Source: [Eubacterium] infirmum (GTDB lineage Bacteria; Bacillota; Clostridia; Peptostreptococcales; Anaerovoracaceae). Taken from it: a stretch of 64,000 bases of DNA. Position 1 is the first letter of the stretch. Each line of letters opens with the position of its first letter. Of this stretch, positions 53,343-62,792 are shown piece by piece. The notes below the pieces were generated by a model that made no database searches, was not told where the DNA came from, and worked only from the letters and a program-made list of their open reading frames with translations. Location of the stretch: contig UGGN01000001.1 in assembly GCA_900450455.1 (NCBI GenBank), forward strand, positions 558,001 through 622,000, written 5' to 3'. Made by a program: the position numbers and the translations under genes.

Positions 53343-54209
53343 ATGAGATTGGTGAATGAAGCTACTAATGCGATTAAACTCGATTCTAAATATTGCAGGT
53401 CATTGCTTCCTGTAAGAGGTGAGGATTTTTCCAAGACTGACTGCGGGCAAGTTCTAATTATAGCAGGTTTATCGGGAATGATTGGAGCTGCTTATATGGC
53501 GAGTTTTGCTGCTTTTAGATGCGGAGCGGGTCTTGTTAGAATATTGACGGCTGAGTCCGGAATAAGCCCTATACAATGCCTTTTGCCGGAAGCTATATGT
53601 GTGAGCGAGGACGAAGCATTTGGGCATCTTGACTCCTTTGATGCCGTGGCGATTGGACCGGGAATGGGTGTGAGCGATAAAACCGCAACTTTGATAAGGC
53701 GAGTCTGTAAGGATTTTGATGGACCGATAGTGATAGATGCGGACGGACTTAACACTTTGGCTTATGAGGATTTTGATTTATCTGATGTAATCAGATATGC
53801 AAAAAATGTGTGCCTGACACCGCATAGAGCCGAGGCAGCCAGACTTATCGGATGTAGTGCAAGCGAAATAAACCTTGAGAATCGCATAGAGTTTTGCAGG
53901 ACTATATCAAAAAAATACAGTTCAATTTGCCTTCTAAAGGGGAAGAATACCTGTGTGACTGATTTTGATAGAAGGCTTGCGATAAATACAAGCGGAAATC
54001 CCGGAATGGCAACTGCAGGATCAGGTGATGTGCTCACCGGCATGATTACAGCGTTTGCCGGACAGGGGATTGAGCTTTTCGATGCAACATGTCTTGCTGC
54101 ATTTTTACACGGGCGAGCAGGAGATGAAGCTGCATGGAATCTGGGTCAAATCAGCATGATGGCTAGGGATATAATCGATAATATTTCAACAGCTATCAAT
54201 GACTTGTAA
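53343..54209 (+). CDS. nnrD: ADP-dependent (S)-NAD(P)H-hydrate dehydratase
   Basis: 288 residues, ribokinase-like repair enzyme that restores damaged NADHX/NADPHX. It corresponds to the C-terminal half of fused NnrE/NnrD proteins; the epimerase half is absent. Motifs are VLIIAGLSGMIGAAYMA (about 36-52), AIGPGMGVSD (about 103-112), VIDADGLN (about 130-137), LTPHRAEAARL and the anion-hole/catalytic NTSGNPGMATAGSGDVLTGM (about 219-238). It follows mgtE by 21 bases. Confidence 0.93.
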   Translation: MRLVNEATNAIKLDSKYCRSLLPVRGEDFSKTDCGQVLIIAGLSGMIGAAYMASFAAFRCGAGLVRILTAESGISPIQCLLPEAICVSEDEAFGHLDSFDAVAIGPGMGVSDKTATLIRRVCKDFDGPIVIDADGLNTLAYEDFDLSDVIRYAKNVCLTPHRAEAARLIGCSASEINLENRIEFCRTISKKYSSICLLKGKNTCVTDFDRRLAINTSGNPGMATAGSGDVLTGMITAFAGQGIELFDATCLAAFLHGRAGDEAAWNLGQISMMARDIIDNISTAINDL

Positions 54210-54266
54210 AAAATAAATGTTAGTTGGTTTACAAAGCAAAGGTTTTGTTATATATGGAGGGAAAGA

Positions 54267-55085
54267 ATGGAAAGTATTAACTATAGGGAAATCGCGGCTA
54301 GGATTAGAGTTGATGTAATCAAAGCTGTGTACAATGCGGGATCCGGACATCCCGGAGGAAGTCTATCGGCAGCGGACATTCTAACGGCACTATATTTCAG
54401 AGAGATGAACATAGACCCGAAAAATCCAAGGTTTAAGGGAAGAGACAGATTTGTTCTATCCAAGGGACATGCTGCTCCTGTACAGTACGCAACTTTGGCA
54501 GAGAGAGGGTATTTCCCTGTTGAAGATATGATGACTTTGAGGAAGCTCGGAAGCAAGTTCCAAGGACACCCAAATATGCAGAAGGTTCCCGGTATTGAAA
54601 TGTCAACAGGTTCACTCGGACAGGGATTCTCGGTATGTGTGGGGATGGCGCTTGCATCAAAGATGGATGATGATGGAAGCAGAGTCTTCACCCTTCTCGG
54701 GGATGGAGAACTTCAGGAAGGTCTCGTTTGGGAAGCGGCTATGGCGGCAGGGCATTATAAGCTCAGCAATTTGGTTGCTTTTGTTGACTGGAACGGTCTT
54801 CAGATAGATGGAGAAAATGACAAGGTAATGACTGTTAAGCCGATAGATGAGAAGTTTAAGGCCTTCGGTTGGCATGTTCATGTTATCGACGGACACAATT
54901 TTGATGAGATATTTGCAGCTTTGGATGAAGCAAAGAAGATTACTGACAAGCCGTCGGTAATCATAGCTCACACTCATAAGGGGCAAGGCGTTTCATTTAT
55001 GCAGGATAATGCAGGCTGGCATGGAAAGGCACCTGATGAGGAGCAAGCAAAGCAGGCAGTTAAGGAACTTGGAGGTCAGTGGTAA
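54267..55085 (+). CDS. transketolase N-terminal subunit
   Basis: 272 residues, the thiamine-diphosphate-binding half of a split transketolase, which moves two-carbon units in the pentose phosphate pathway. Motifs are SGHPGGSLSAADILTALYF (about 26-44), RDRFVLSKGHAAPVQYA (about 59-75), STGSLGQGFSVCVGMA and the metal-binding GDGELQEGLVWEAAM (about 144-158). Its stop shares a base with the C-terminal subunit start, so the two chains are made together. Confidence 0.95.
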   Translation: MESINYREIAARIRVDVIKAVYNAGSGHPGGSLSAADILTALYFREMNIDPKNPRFKGRDRFVLSKGHAAPVQYATLAERGYFPVEDMMTLRKLGSKFQGHPNMQKVPGIEMSTGSLGQGFSVCVGMALASKMDDDGSRVFTLLGDGELQEGLVWEAAMAAGHYKLSNLVAFVDWNGLQIDGENDKVMTVKPIDEKFKAFGWHVHVIDGHNFDEIFAALDEAKKITDKPSVIIAHTHKGQGVSFMQDNAGWHGKAPDEEQAKQAVKELGGQW

Positions 55086-56017
55086 TGCGAAATAAACAAG
55101 CAACGAGAGAAGCATACGGAAAGGTTCTTGTAGAGCTCGGAAAAGAAAATTCAAACCTTATTGTCATGGATGCTGATCTATCCGGATCGACTAAAACCGG
55201 GGAATTCGCTAAGGTTTTCCCTGAGAGATTCTTTAATATGGGTATTGCTGAGCAGAACCTATACGCTTCAGCGGCAGGAATTGCTCTTTCGGGAAAGGTT
55301 GTATGCGCATCGACATTTGCGATGTTTGCGGCAGGAAGAGCCTTTGAGATTATTAGAAATTCAATCGGATATACATCTGCTAATGTTAAAATTTGTGCAA
55401 GCCATGCAGGTATAACCGTAGGTGAAGACGGAGCGAGTCACCAGACATTTGAGGATCTTGCTTTGATGAGAACTATCCCGGGCATGACGGTTATCAATCC
55501 TTGCGACGGAGTTAGTGCAGAAAAACTGATAAGGCAAGCTGTTGCTTTTGACGGTCCCGCTTACATTAGGCTGGGAAGAGCGGCAGTTCCCGTTTTCTAT
55601 AACGAATCCGATAGTATTGAACTCGGAAAAGCCAAGGTACTGAAAGAAGGCAAGGATGTTACAATCTTCGCAACAGGTATAATGGTGTCGGAGGCCATGG
55701 ATGCTGCAAACAGCCTTGCTGATGAAGGCATTGAAACTGAGGTAATCGACATTCATACAATTAAACCTCTTGATGAAAAGGCAATTATTGAGAGTGCGAG
55801 AAAGACAGGATTTGTCGTAACAGCTGAGGAGCATTCGATTATAGGCGGTCTCGGCGGTGCCGTGTCAGAATTGCTTTCGAGGGAGCTTCCGACAAAGATG
55901 GCCATGGTAGGACAGCAGGATACTTTCGGAGAGTCGGGAAAGCCGGAAGAATTAAAAGAAAAGTATGGAATGACTTCGCATCATATCGTAGAAGCAGTCA
56001 AGAAAATCTGTAAGTAA
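55085..56017 (+). CDS. transketolase C-terminal subunit
   Basis: 310 residues, the pyrimidine-binding and C-terminal parts of the split transketolase. It shows DADLSGSTKTGEFAKVFPERFFNMGIAEQNL (from about 26, with the catalytic Glu in IAEQN), ASHAGITVGEDGASHQTFEDLALMR and the C-terminal ATGIMVSEAMDA domain. ATG at 55085 with GGAGG nine bases upstream is preferred over a GTG at 55079. A DXS identity is unlikely because the N-terminal subunit lacks DXS-specific insertions. Confidence 0.95.
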   Translation: MRNKQATREAYGKVLVELGKENSNLIVMDADLSGSTKTGEFAKVFPERFFNMGIAEQNLYASAAGIALSGKVVCASTFAMFAAGRAFEIIRNSIGYTSANVKICASHAGITVGEDGASHQTFEDLALMRTIPGMTVINPCDGVSAEKLIRQAVAFDGPAYIRLGRAAVPVFYNESDSIELGKAKVLKEGKDVTIFATGIMVSEAMDAANSLADEGIETEVIDIHTIKPLDEKAIIESARKTGFVVTAEEHSIIGGLGGAVSELLSRELPTKMAMVGQQDTFGESGKPEELKEKYGMTSHHIVEAVKKICK

Positions 56018-56030
56018 GACAAGATAAATT

Positions 56031-56058
56031 ATCCCTTTGCAGTAGCAAGGGGATTTTT
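56031..56058 (+). terminator. terminator after the transketolase genes
   Basis: ATCCCTTTGC / GCAAGGGGAT 10-pair stem (one G-T) with AGTA loop, then five Ts. Confidence 0.85.
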
Positions 56059-56168
56059 AGTGTGCTGAAATCATATTATGAAAATTCCTCATAGAAGCAT
56101 TATTGAATTCCCCATACTTTAGGTTTAGTCTATCGATATTACGATTTCATGAAGGAGGCTGGCTGATT

Positions 56169-57038
56169 GTGATAAGGCTGGGAAAAAAGCAGCGTTATGA
56201 AGATGAAGAAATAAATAAGTACGACAAAAGATACTTTGAGGAGAATTTCGGACTCAAATGTGGCAGCAATATCGGAGTTACCGGAACGGGCAAGCAGATT
56301 GGAACTAGCCTGTTTGCGGTTATGCTGGCAGGATTTATGGGACGCTTAGGTTTTGATGTATGCTATACGGAGTGTGGCCTTCCAAGGTCTAAATCTGCAC
56401 TTTTGTTTGACAGCTTTGCTATGGATCAAAGGTTCTCAGGAAAAGGATATGTGGATTTTTACGAATTGCTTTCTAAGGACGAGAGAGTAGTCGGAGTTTC
56501 AAATATCGAGTCGCCGGAGTTTGGATATGGGCGGCGTAACACTTCGGAACATGAAGAGTATAAGGTCAAGCCTGAATCAGGAACCATAGATTGGAGACTA
56601 ATATCTCAAGCAAATGTACTCGAAAATGTGGAGCTTAATAAACGGCAGTTTTCGAGGTTTCACAGTGCGGCACGTGGGGACTACAATATATTTGATATAG
56701 ATTCAACTTCTGATTTTGACTTCCTACATAAGGATATGGATGAGCTCTTTGTTGTTGCATCACCATTACCGTCGAGAATGATAAGGGAGGCAGAGAGGAT
56801 AAAGTACTTCAAACTTTTGACTGATGATGTAAGAGTGACTTGGGTTGTAAATCACATGAATGATGGAGTATCAAAACGTGAGGTAAAGAAAATTTTTAGA
56901 ACTGATAAAATAATCTTTATAGATGAGATAGCAACGGAAATTTTGTACGCCTGTGAATACAAATGCGCATATCCATGGGAGGATGAGGTTTGCCGCAAGG
57001 CGTTTTGGAGAATTTTCACAAAAGTTTCACTTAGATAA
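56169..57038 (+). CDS. MinD/ParA-like protein with deviant P-loop
   Basis: 289 residues. The N-terminal region reads NIGVTGTGKQIGTSLFAVML (about 34-53), a G-rich loop in the place of the MinD/ParA deviant Walker A, followed by GFMGRLGFDVCYTECGL; later YNIFDID fits a Walker-B-like strand and VTWVVNHMNDG a nucleotide-base strand. The classical KGGxGKT is not kept, so ATPase activity is doubtful. GTG at 56169 with AAGGAGG ten bases upstream is chosen. It stands between a terminator and ftsE, with no obvious partner. Function unknown. Confidence 0.65.
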   Translation: MIRLGKKQRYEDEEINKYDKRYFEENFGLKCGSNIGVTGTGKQIGTSLFAVMLAGFMGRLGFDVCYTECGLPRSKSALLFDSFAMDQRFSGKGYVDFYELLSKDERVVGVSNIESPEFGYGRRNTSEHEEYKVKPESGTIDWRLISQANVLENVELNKRQFSRFHSAARGDYNIFDIDSTSDFDFLHKDMDELFVVASPLPSRMIREAERIKYFKLLTDDVRVTWVVNHMNDGVSKREVKKIFRTDKIIFIDEIATEILYACEYKCAYPWEDEVCRKAFWRIFTKVSLR

Positions 57039-57061
57039 AGCGATAGAATGGTCGGTAAGTG

Positions 57062-57090
57062 TTTTCAAAATGGCTATTTTGTAGTATAAT
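57062..57090 (+). promoter_or_regulatory. promoter for the ftsEX operon
   Basis: TATAAT (57085-57090) with a weak TTTTCA 17 bases upstream (57062-57067), 37 bases before the ftsE start. Confidence 0.45.
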
Positions 57091-57126
57091 TGTTTAGAAA
57101 AATATTTTTGATACAGAGGTTTTATC

Positions 57127-57840
57127 ATGATAACATTCGATAATGTTACCAAAATATATAACGATAATGTCGGCTTGGAAAATGCCAGTATCCAGATCAA
57201 TGATGGTGAGTTTGTATTTTTGGTAGGACCAAGCGGTGCAGGTAAGTCAACATTTATCAAACTTATTCTTAAGGAAGTTAACGCGGACTCCGGAAGCATT
57301 GTTGTAGACGGACAAGAGGTTACCAAGCTGAGCAATAGAGAGATTCCTATGCTTAGACGTAAGATAGGCATAGTTTTTCAGGACTTCAGGCTTCTGCCAA
57401 AGAAGACAGTATTTGAGAACGTTGCTTTTGCGCTTGAGACTGTTCACAAAAGTTCAAGACGTGTTAAAAACCGTGTTCCTGTAGCACTTGACATGGTCGG
57501 CATTGGAGATAAGGCGAGCAAGTACCCTGATGAGCTTTCAGCGGGTGAGCAGCAACGTGTTGCTATCGCAAGAGCTATTATCAATAATCCTGATTTGTTG
57601 ATTTGTGACGAGCCCACAGGTAACCTTGATCCTGATACGGCAAATGGAATAATGGATCTTCTGGCTGAGATTAATGAGACAGGTACAACAATTGTAATGG
57701 TTACACATGCTAAGGATATAGTTGACCGTATGTGCAAGCGTGTAGTTGCAATTGACTCCGGTCACATTGTAAGAGATGAATACGGAGATTACGGATATAT
57801 CGATAGTGAGGAGGTTCAGAATGCTGAGGATAGGCTATAA
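57127..57840 (+). CDS. ftsE: cell division ATP-binding protein FtsE
   Basis: 237 residues. FtsE is the ATPase of the FtsEX complex, which activates a cell-wall hydrolase rather than moving a substrate. Motifs: Walker A VGPSGAGKSTFIK (about 36-48), VFQDFRLLPKKTVFENV (Q-loop, typical of FtsE), signature LSAGEQQRVAIARAI (about 138-152) and Walker B LLICDEPTGNLDPDT. It overlaps ftsX by 20 bases. Confidence 0.96.
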   Translation: MITFDNVTKIYNDNVGLENASIQINDGEFVFLVGPSGAGKSTFIKLILKEVNADSGSIVVDGQEVTKLSNREIPMLRRKIGIVFQDFRLLPKKTVFENVAFALETVHKSSRRVKNRVPVALDMVGIGDKASKYPDELSAGEQQRVAIARAIINNPDLLICDEPTGNLDPDTANGIMDLLAEINETGTTIVMVTHAKDIVDRMCKRVVAIDSGHIVRDEYGDYGYIDSEEVQNAEDRL

Positions 57841-58714
57841 TATCAGACAGGCACTCCAGCAGATCTGGCGTAACAAGGGTATGTCAACTGCTTCGGTATT
57901 TGCGATAACAGCCATGCTTCTCATACTGGGACTGTTCTTCGTAATTACAGTTAATATTAATCTATTTACAGAGATGCTAAAGAATAACTATAACGAGGTT
58001 GAAGTTTTTTTGAAGGATGATGTCAAGAAGTCAACAGCTGAAGATATCATCAAGAAAATTGATACTGAGTCCGGAGTCAAGTCTTCGACATATCGTAGCA
58101 AAACTGAGGCTATGAAGATAATGAAGACCCGCTGGGGTGAGAACAGCTATCTGCTTGACAGTTTGGGTGATAACCCTTTCCCAAGCTCCATTGTTGTTAC
58201 TGTTGATTCTATGTCAACTGCAGACAAGGTTATCAAGACTGTTAAGGGCATTGATGGAGTTGAGGATGTTAAGTACTATCAGGAGACGGTTAAGAAGCTA
58301 ACCAAGATTACAAATTTCCTGAAGCTGGCTGCAATGGTAATAATGGTGTTTTTAATTATAGTTTCTATTGTTGTCGTTTCCAATACGATAAAGCTCACGG
58401 TATTTGCGAGGGCAAAGGAAATAGAGATTATGAAGTATATAGGAGCGACCAACTGGTTTATACGAGGTCCGTTCCTGATAGAGGGAATTTTGATAGGTGT
58501 TATTTCATCCGCAGTTTCTGCGGTGGCAACATTCTTCATCTATCGAGAAATTATATCGCTCGTAGGTAAGCAGTTTATGACTATTATGAGTTCCCCGCTG
58601 GTTCCGGCAGGATATCTATCAGTTAACTTGATTTTGGTATTCCTAGCGATCGGAGTAAGCATAGGTGCGTGCGGAAGCATAGTTTCAATGCGTAAATTCC
58701 TTGATACGAAGTAG
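57821..58714 (+). CDS. ftsX: cell division protein FtsX
   Basis: 297 residues with the FtsX layout: cytoplasmic N-terminus, first span (about 25-47), a large extracellular loop (about 48-165) that contacts the hydrolase partner, and three more spans (about 170-195, 220-245, 265-290). ATG at 57821 has GAGGAGG upstream inside ftsE. The next gene is a coiled-coil M23 hydrolase, the expected extracellular partner. Confidence 0.95.
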   Translation: MLRIGYNIRQALQQIWRNKGMSTASVFAITAMLLILGLFFVITVNINLFTEMLKNNYNEVEVFLKDDVKKSTAEDIIKKIDTESGVKSSTYRSKTEAMKIMKTRWGENSYLLDSLGDNPFPSSIVVTVDSMSTADKVIKTVKGIDGVEDVKYYQETVKKLTKITNFLKLAAMVIMVFLIIVSIVVVSNTIKLTVFARAKEIEIMKYIGATNWFIRGPFLIEGILIGVISSAVSAVATFFIYREIISLVGKQFMTIMSSPLVPAGYLSVNLILVFLAIGVSIGACGSIVSMRKFLDTK

Positions 58715-58732
58715 AGGATTTGGAGGTTATTG

Positions 58733-59893
58733 ATGAATAAAAACAGAGTTTTAGCACTATCGTTATCACTTATGATGGCTTTGAGTATGAGTCTTGCATA
58801 TGTGGGAAGCGTATATGCAACAGACAAAAAATCTCAGCTGAACAGCATAATGGAAAAGCAGAAAGCTGCAGAGGCTGAGAAGAGTGAAGTTGTAAACGAG
58901 CTCGACAAATATAAAACCAAGATTGTAGGACTAAACACTGAAATAACAAATGCACAGAGTGAAATTGAGAAGAAGCAGGCAGAAATCGATGAGCTAAATG
59001 GTAAAATCGAGGATATGCAGGGCAAGATTGATGATAGAAAAAGCGGAATGTCTAAGAGACTTCGCACTATGTACAAGAATGGTTCTGTTGGATTTATCGA
59101 TATAATACTCGATTCAAAAAACTTTTCCGAGCTTCTTTCAAATATATCCATGCTTCAGAAGATTTACAAGAGTGACAGGAGTACACTGAACGGTCTTGAG
59201 AAGATAAGCGAAGAATTAAACAAAACCAAGAAGGAACTAAGTGCAGCTCATCAAGCAATGGCAAGTTCACAGAATGAACTCAAGAGCAAAAAGGGTGAAC
59301 TGGATAAGGTATCTGCAGAGCTTGAGGCGAAGGCTGCCAAGATAGATAAGAATCTGGCGATATTCAATCAGCAGGCAGAGTCTCTTTCTTCACAGATTGC
59401 TGCGGAGCAAGCGGCAGCTCAGCAACAGCAGCCACCTGTTAACAACGGTGGAGGTTCAATTGGCGGAAGCTCAGGTGGAGGTTCAGGTTATGTTGGATCC
59501 GGCGGAATGATAAGCCCTGTATCAAATTATGTTGTAACCTCTGAGTTCGGAAACAGAGTCGGTCTTGAACAGTACGGCACATTCCATGGTGCTATAGACC
59601 TTGCATGCCCAATGAATACTCCTGTAGTCGCATCAGATTCAGGCAGAGTAATGAATCTAACCGGTTGGTACCAGCAGGGTTACGGTTGGGGTGTGTTCAT
59701 CGACCATGGTAACGGAATTGTAACTGTATATGGACATAACAGTGCACTTGCCGTTTCTCCGGGACAGTATGTAAAGAAGGGACAGGTAATCGCTTACTCA
59801 GGAATGACAGGTTGGGCAACAGGCCCTCATGTTCATTTCGAAGTTCGAGTAAATGGACAGCTTGTAAATCCTCGTAATTATGTTGCCTTCTAG
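58733..59893 (+). CDS. secreted coiled-coil M23 (LytM) peptidoglycan hydrolase, FtsEX partner
   Basis: 386 residues. A signal peptide (cleavage near VYA-T) precedes a long coiled coil (about 28-230, EnvC/PcsB/CwlO-like), a Gln/Pro/Gly-rich linker (about 230-258) and a LytM domain (about 270-386). The zinc motifs are complete: HGAIDLA (H-x3-D) and GPHVHFEV (HxH). By analogy with EnvC or PcsB, FtsX would pull the coiled coil to activate the enzyme or a partner at the septum. ATG at 58733 has GGAGG six bases upstream. It directly follows ftsX (18-base gap). Confidence 0.92.
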   Translation: MNKNRVLALSLSLMMALSMSLAYVGSVYATDKKSQLNSIMEKQKAAEAEKSEVVNELDKYKTKIVGLNTEITNAQSEIEKKQAEIDELNGKIEDMQGKIDDRKSGMSKRLRTMYKNGSVGFIDIILDSKNFSELLSNISMLQKIYKSDRSTLNGLEKISEELNKTKKELSAAHQAMASSQNELKSKKGELDKVSAELEAKAAKIDKNLAIFNQQAESLSSQIAAEQAAAQQQQPPVNNGGGSIGGSSGGGSGYVGSGGMISPVSNYVVTSEFGNRVGLEQYGTFHGAIDLACPMNTPVVASDSGRVMNLTGWYQQGYGWGVFIDHGNGIVTVYGHNSALAVSPGQYVKKGQVIAYSGMTGWATGPHVHFEVRVNGQLVNPRNYVAF

Positions 59894-59906
59894 TAAGAGT
59901 GAAAGA

Positions 59907-61559
59907 ATGAATTTAAACAGTGCAATAGAGACAATATTAAGTAAAAGAGGAATCTCCGCGGCAGATGATGTCGCGGAGTTCTTATCTGATAAACCAAGTT
60001 TGACATATGATCCTTTTTTGCTTAAGGATATGTATGAGGGTGTTGACCTTATTATGATGGCTGTAGAGACCGGACAGAAAATCTGTATCTACGGAGACTA
60101 TGATGCTGACGGGGTTACATCGACATCGCTTATGATGGATGTTCTTAGAAAAATGGGGGCAGATGTAAGCTACTATATTCCGTCTCGCTTTGATGAGGGA
60201 TACGGGTTAAATTCAGATGCGATAGATAAAATAAAGGCAGCAGGGGCGGATATAATTATTACTGTTGATTGTGGCTCGACTTCTGTAGATGAGGTCATGC
60301 ACGCGCAGGAGATAGGTCTTGAGGTACTCGTTACGGATCATCATACAATTAGAGATGAAGTTCCGGACTGCCTTATCATCAATCCGAATCAGTCGGACTG
60401 CCATTATCCTTTTAAGTATTTAGCAGGAGTTGGGGTCGCATTTAAGCTGGCTCAGGCACTATGTGAAACTGCTAATCTCCCTAAGGAAGTTCTGACGCGA
60501 AATCTCGACCTCGTCGCTATAGGAACAGTTGGCGATGTAGTTCCTCTTATAGACGAGAACAGAACTCTTGTGAAGTTTGGACTTAGAGCGCTCAATCTCA
60601 GCAAGAGAGTTGGCCTTAAGGAACTTATGACGGAGATAGGTTTAAAACAAGGTGAGATAATCTCACAAAACATATCATTTGTTATAGCGCCTCATATAAA
60701 CGCGGCGGGAAGAATGGGAAGTGCTTCATTAGCATCAAGACTCATGCTCTGCGATGACGAGCAGAGAGCAAAGGAGCTTGCAGAGCTAATTAAGGAAGCA
60801 AATAACACACGAAGAAGCGTTCAGGAAAATCTTTTTAAGAGCTGCGTAGCTGATATATCAAAGGAGGACGCTAGCAAGGGATATCTCTTAGTTGAGCTAA
60901 AAGATGCTCATGAAGGCGTCACCGGAATTGTTGCCGGAAAGCTAAAGGAAAAATATAATGTCCCAAGTCTAATCGTTACACAGATAGGTGATGGATATAG
61001 TAAGGGCACCGGAAGGAGCGTAGACGGGATAAGCCTTTTTGATTTGCTAAATAGAAAGCCGGAGCTATTTGTAAAGTTTGGCGGACATGCAGCGGCTTGC
61101 GGGTTTACGATATCGGATGAAAATATACCTCTTTTAAGAGCCTCAATAGAAGAGGGATTGTCAGAGCAAAAGAATAAGGATGTGGCAGAAGCCGGTGATA
61201 CACCGGCCTATGACGTTCAGCTTCAGAGTGTTGATTTAAATGAGGATTTCTTCGCTCAGCAGAGGATGCTTGAGCCATTTGGCAGATGTAACGAAGTACC
61301 TCTAATACGAATAGATGCAAATATTGATTACGTTTCAAGGATGCAGAAAAGACCTGAGTTTCTGCAGTTTACGGCAAACTTTGATGGGAAAAGCATTAGG
61401 GGTGTGGATTTTGTAAATGCAGACATATACGAAACGCTTTTAGATGAGGCAATGAGATCAAAGCGAAGCATAGCTTTGATTGGAAATTTGGAATTATCAA
61501 ACTGGAACGGAAAACAGTATATGAATTTTGTTTTAAAGTCGGCAAAGATGGAGAACTAA
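59907..61559 (+). CDS. recJ: single-stranded-DNA-specific exonuclease RecJ
   Basis: 550 residues. RecJ digests single-stranded DNA 5' to 3' in repair and recombination. The DHH motifs are intact: CIYGDYDADGVTSTSLM (about 54-70), TVDCGSTS, TDHHTIRDE (the DHH motif, about 143-151), and the DHHA1 part GGHAAACGFTI (about 392-402) and an OB-fold end. ATG at 59907 is preferred over 59880, which lies inside the previous gene without a ribosome site. It is about the E. coli length (577) and lacks the long extension of Bacillus RecJ. Confidence 0.94.
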   Translation: MNLNSAIETILSKRGISAADDVAEFLSDKPSLTYDPFLLKDMYEGVDLIMMAVETGQKICIYGDYDADGVTSTSLMMDVLRKMGADVSYYIPSRFDEGYGLNSDAIDKIKAAGADIIITVDCGSTSVDEVMHAQEIGLEVLVTDHHTIRDEVPDCLIINPNQSDCHYPFKYLAGVGVAFKLAQALCETANLPKEVLTRNLDLVAIGTVGDVVPLIDENRTLVKFGLRALNLSKRVGLKELMTEIGLKQGEIISQNISFVIAPHINAAGRMGSASLASRLMLCDDEQRAKELAELIKEANNTRRSVQENLFKSCVADISKEDASKGYLLVELKDAHEGVTGIVAGKLKEKYNVPSLIVTQIGDGYSKGTGRSVDGISLFDLLNRKPELFVKFGGHAAACGFTISDENIPLLRASIEEGLSEQKNKDVAEAGDTPAYDVQLQSVDLNEDFFAQQRMLEPFGRCNEVPLIRIDANIDYVSRMQKRPEFLQFTANFDGKSIRGVDFVNADIYETLLDEAMRSKRSIALIGNLELSNWNGKQYMNFVLKSAKMEN

Positions 61560-62713
61560 TGAAAAAACAAAGAGTTGGAATAGTATTATTCACAGTATTT
61601 ATAACTTCGGCACTGATGGTTGCAGGATTCTTTTCATATCTAAAACTCAGTGACTCGGCTTTAGTAAACAGGAGCGAGCTGGACGAGCAGAACAAGCTCC
61701 TCGAAAAGTATAGTAAGATTCTAAGTGTAGAAGAGTTCATATCATCGGACTTCCTTTTTAAGTATGACAAAGAAAAGCAAGAGGAGGCGGTTTACAATGC
61801 GATGTTTGATGCTCTTGGAGATAAGTACTCCAGGTATTTGAACAAGGATGAACTCGCTTTGCTTAAAAGAAATCTCAACAACAGTTTTACAGGAATCGGA
61901 ATAAGCTTTGAGATCACAAAAGAAGGAATACTTGTAAAGGATGTCATCAAGGAAGGTCCGGCTGAAACTGCCGGAATCCAAAAGGGTGATATAATTCTCG
62001 AGATAGATGGGAAAAAATATACTACGGCAAACGCTGTAAGAAAAGCAATAACCGGCAAAGTTGGTGACCCTGTTGTGCTTAAGATAAAGCGAGGATCGGA
62101 TAAAAAGGACATCAAGGTTATAAGAGGTAAAATTGAGGATTCGACGGTTGAGCCGACATCTATATCAGATAAAATAGGATATGTGAAGATTACATCATTT
62201 GGGGAGAATACGGCTAAAAACTTTGAAGAAGCGATAAATTCGTTCGAGTCAAACGGCAAGGAGAGTGTAATTATAGATTTGCGCTCAAACCCGGGCGGAT
62301 ATTTTGATGAGGGAACAAAGGTTGCAGATAGAATACTCCCTAAATGCAAGATTACTTATACGAAGGACAAGCACGGTAATATCAAAAACTTCAACTCTGA
62401 CGAGAAGCATACTAAGCTAAAAGTAATTCTTTTGATTGACGAAAACTCGGCGAGCGCATCAGAAATTGTAGCATCAGCACTTATCGATAACGGTGCCGCA
62501 GTTTCTGTAGGACAGAAGACTTTCGGTAAGGGAATTGTTCAGGAAACTCGCTTGTTCAAGGATGGAACGGCAGTTAGCCTTACGGTAAAGGAATATTTTT
62601 CACCTAAGGGAACCAAGATACACGGTGTGGGAATCACACCTCAGTATGTTGTAGCAAACAGCGATGGCAAAGACTTGCAGCTGGAGAAAGCGATAGAGCT
62701 TGCCGGAAATTGA
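61559..62713 (+). CDS. S41-family C-terminal processing protease (CtpA-like)
   Basis: 384 residues. One N-terminal span (about 7-27) anchors the protein outside the membrane; a PDZ domain (about 105-190, GIGISFEITKEG, IQKGDIILEIDGK) precedes the S41 peptidase core. The catalytic Ser lies in ENSASASEIVASAL (about 296-309) and the Lys in KTFGKGIVQ (about 321-329). The start shares a base with the recJ stop. The substrate is unknown; in Gram-positives these proteases process surface or cell-wall proteins and could act on the M23 hydrolase upstream. Confidence 0.93.
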   Translation: MKKQRVGIVLFTVFITSALMVAGFFSYLKLSDSALVNRSELDEQNKLLEKYSKILSVEEFISSDFLFKYDKEKQEEAVYNAMFDALGDKYSRYLNKDELALLKRNLNNSFTGIGISFEITKEGILVKDVIKEGPAETAGIQKGDIILEIDGKKYTTANAVRKAITGKVGDPVVLKIKRGSDKKDIKVIRGKIEDSTVEPTSISDKIGYVKITSFGENTAKNFEEAINSFESNGKESVIIDLRSNPGGYFDEGTKVADRILPKCKITYTKDKHGNIKNFNSDEKHTKLKVILLIDENSASASEIVASALIDNGAAVSVGQKTFGKGIVQETRLFKDGTAVSLTVKEYFSPKGTKIHGVGITPQYVVANSDGKDLQLEKAIELAGN

Positions 62714-62738
62714 CTTTAGCGCGGTAAAATGATATAAT
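62710..62738 (+). promoter_or_regulatory. strong promoter for the YerC-like gene
   Basis: TTGACT (62710-62715, overlapping the S41 stop codon), 17-base spacer, extended -10 TGA-TATAAT (TATAAT at 62733-62738). Confidence 0.85.
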
Positions 62739-62792
62739 TTCAACGCAATATTTTGGTATTCCAGATTGCTGTTCAAGCGAAAGGAAGGAACG

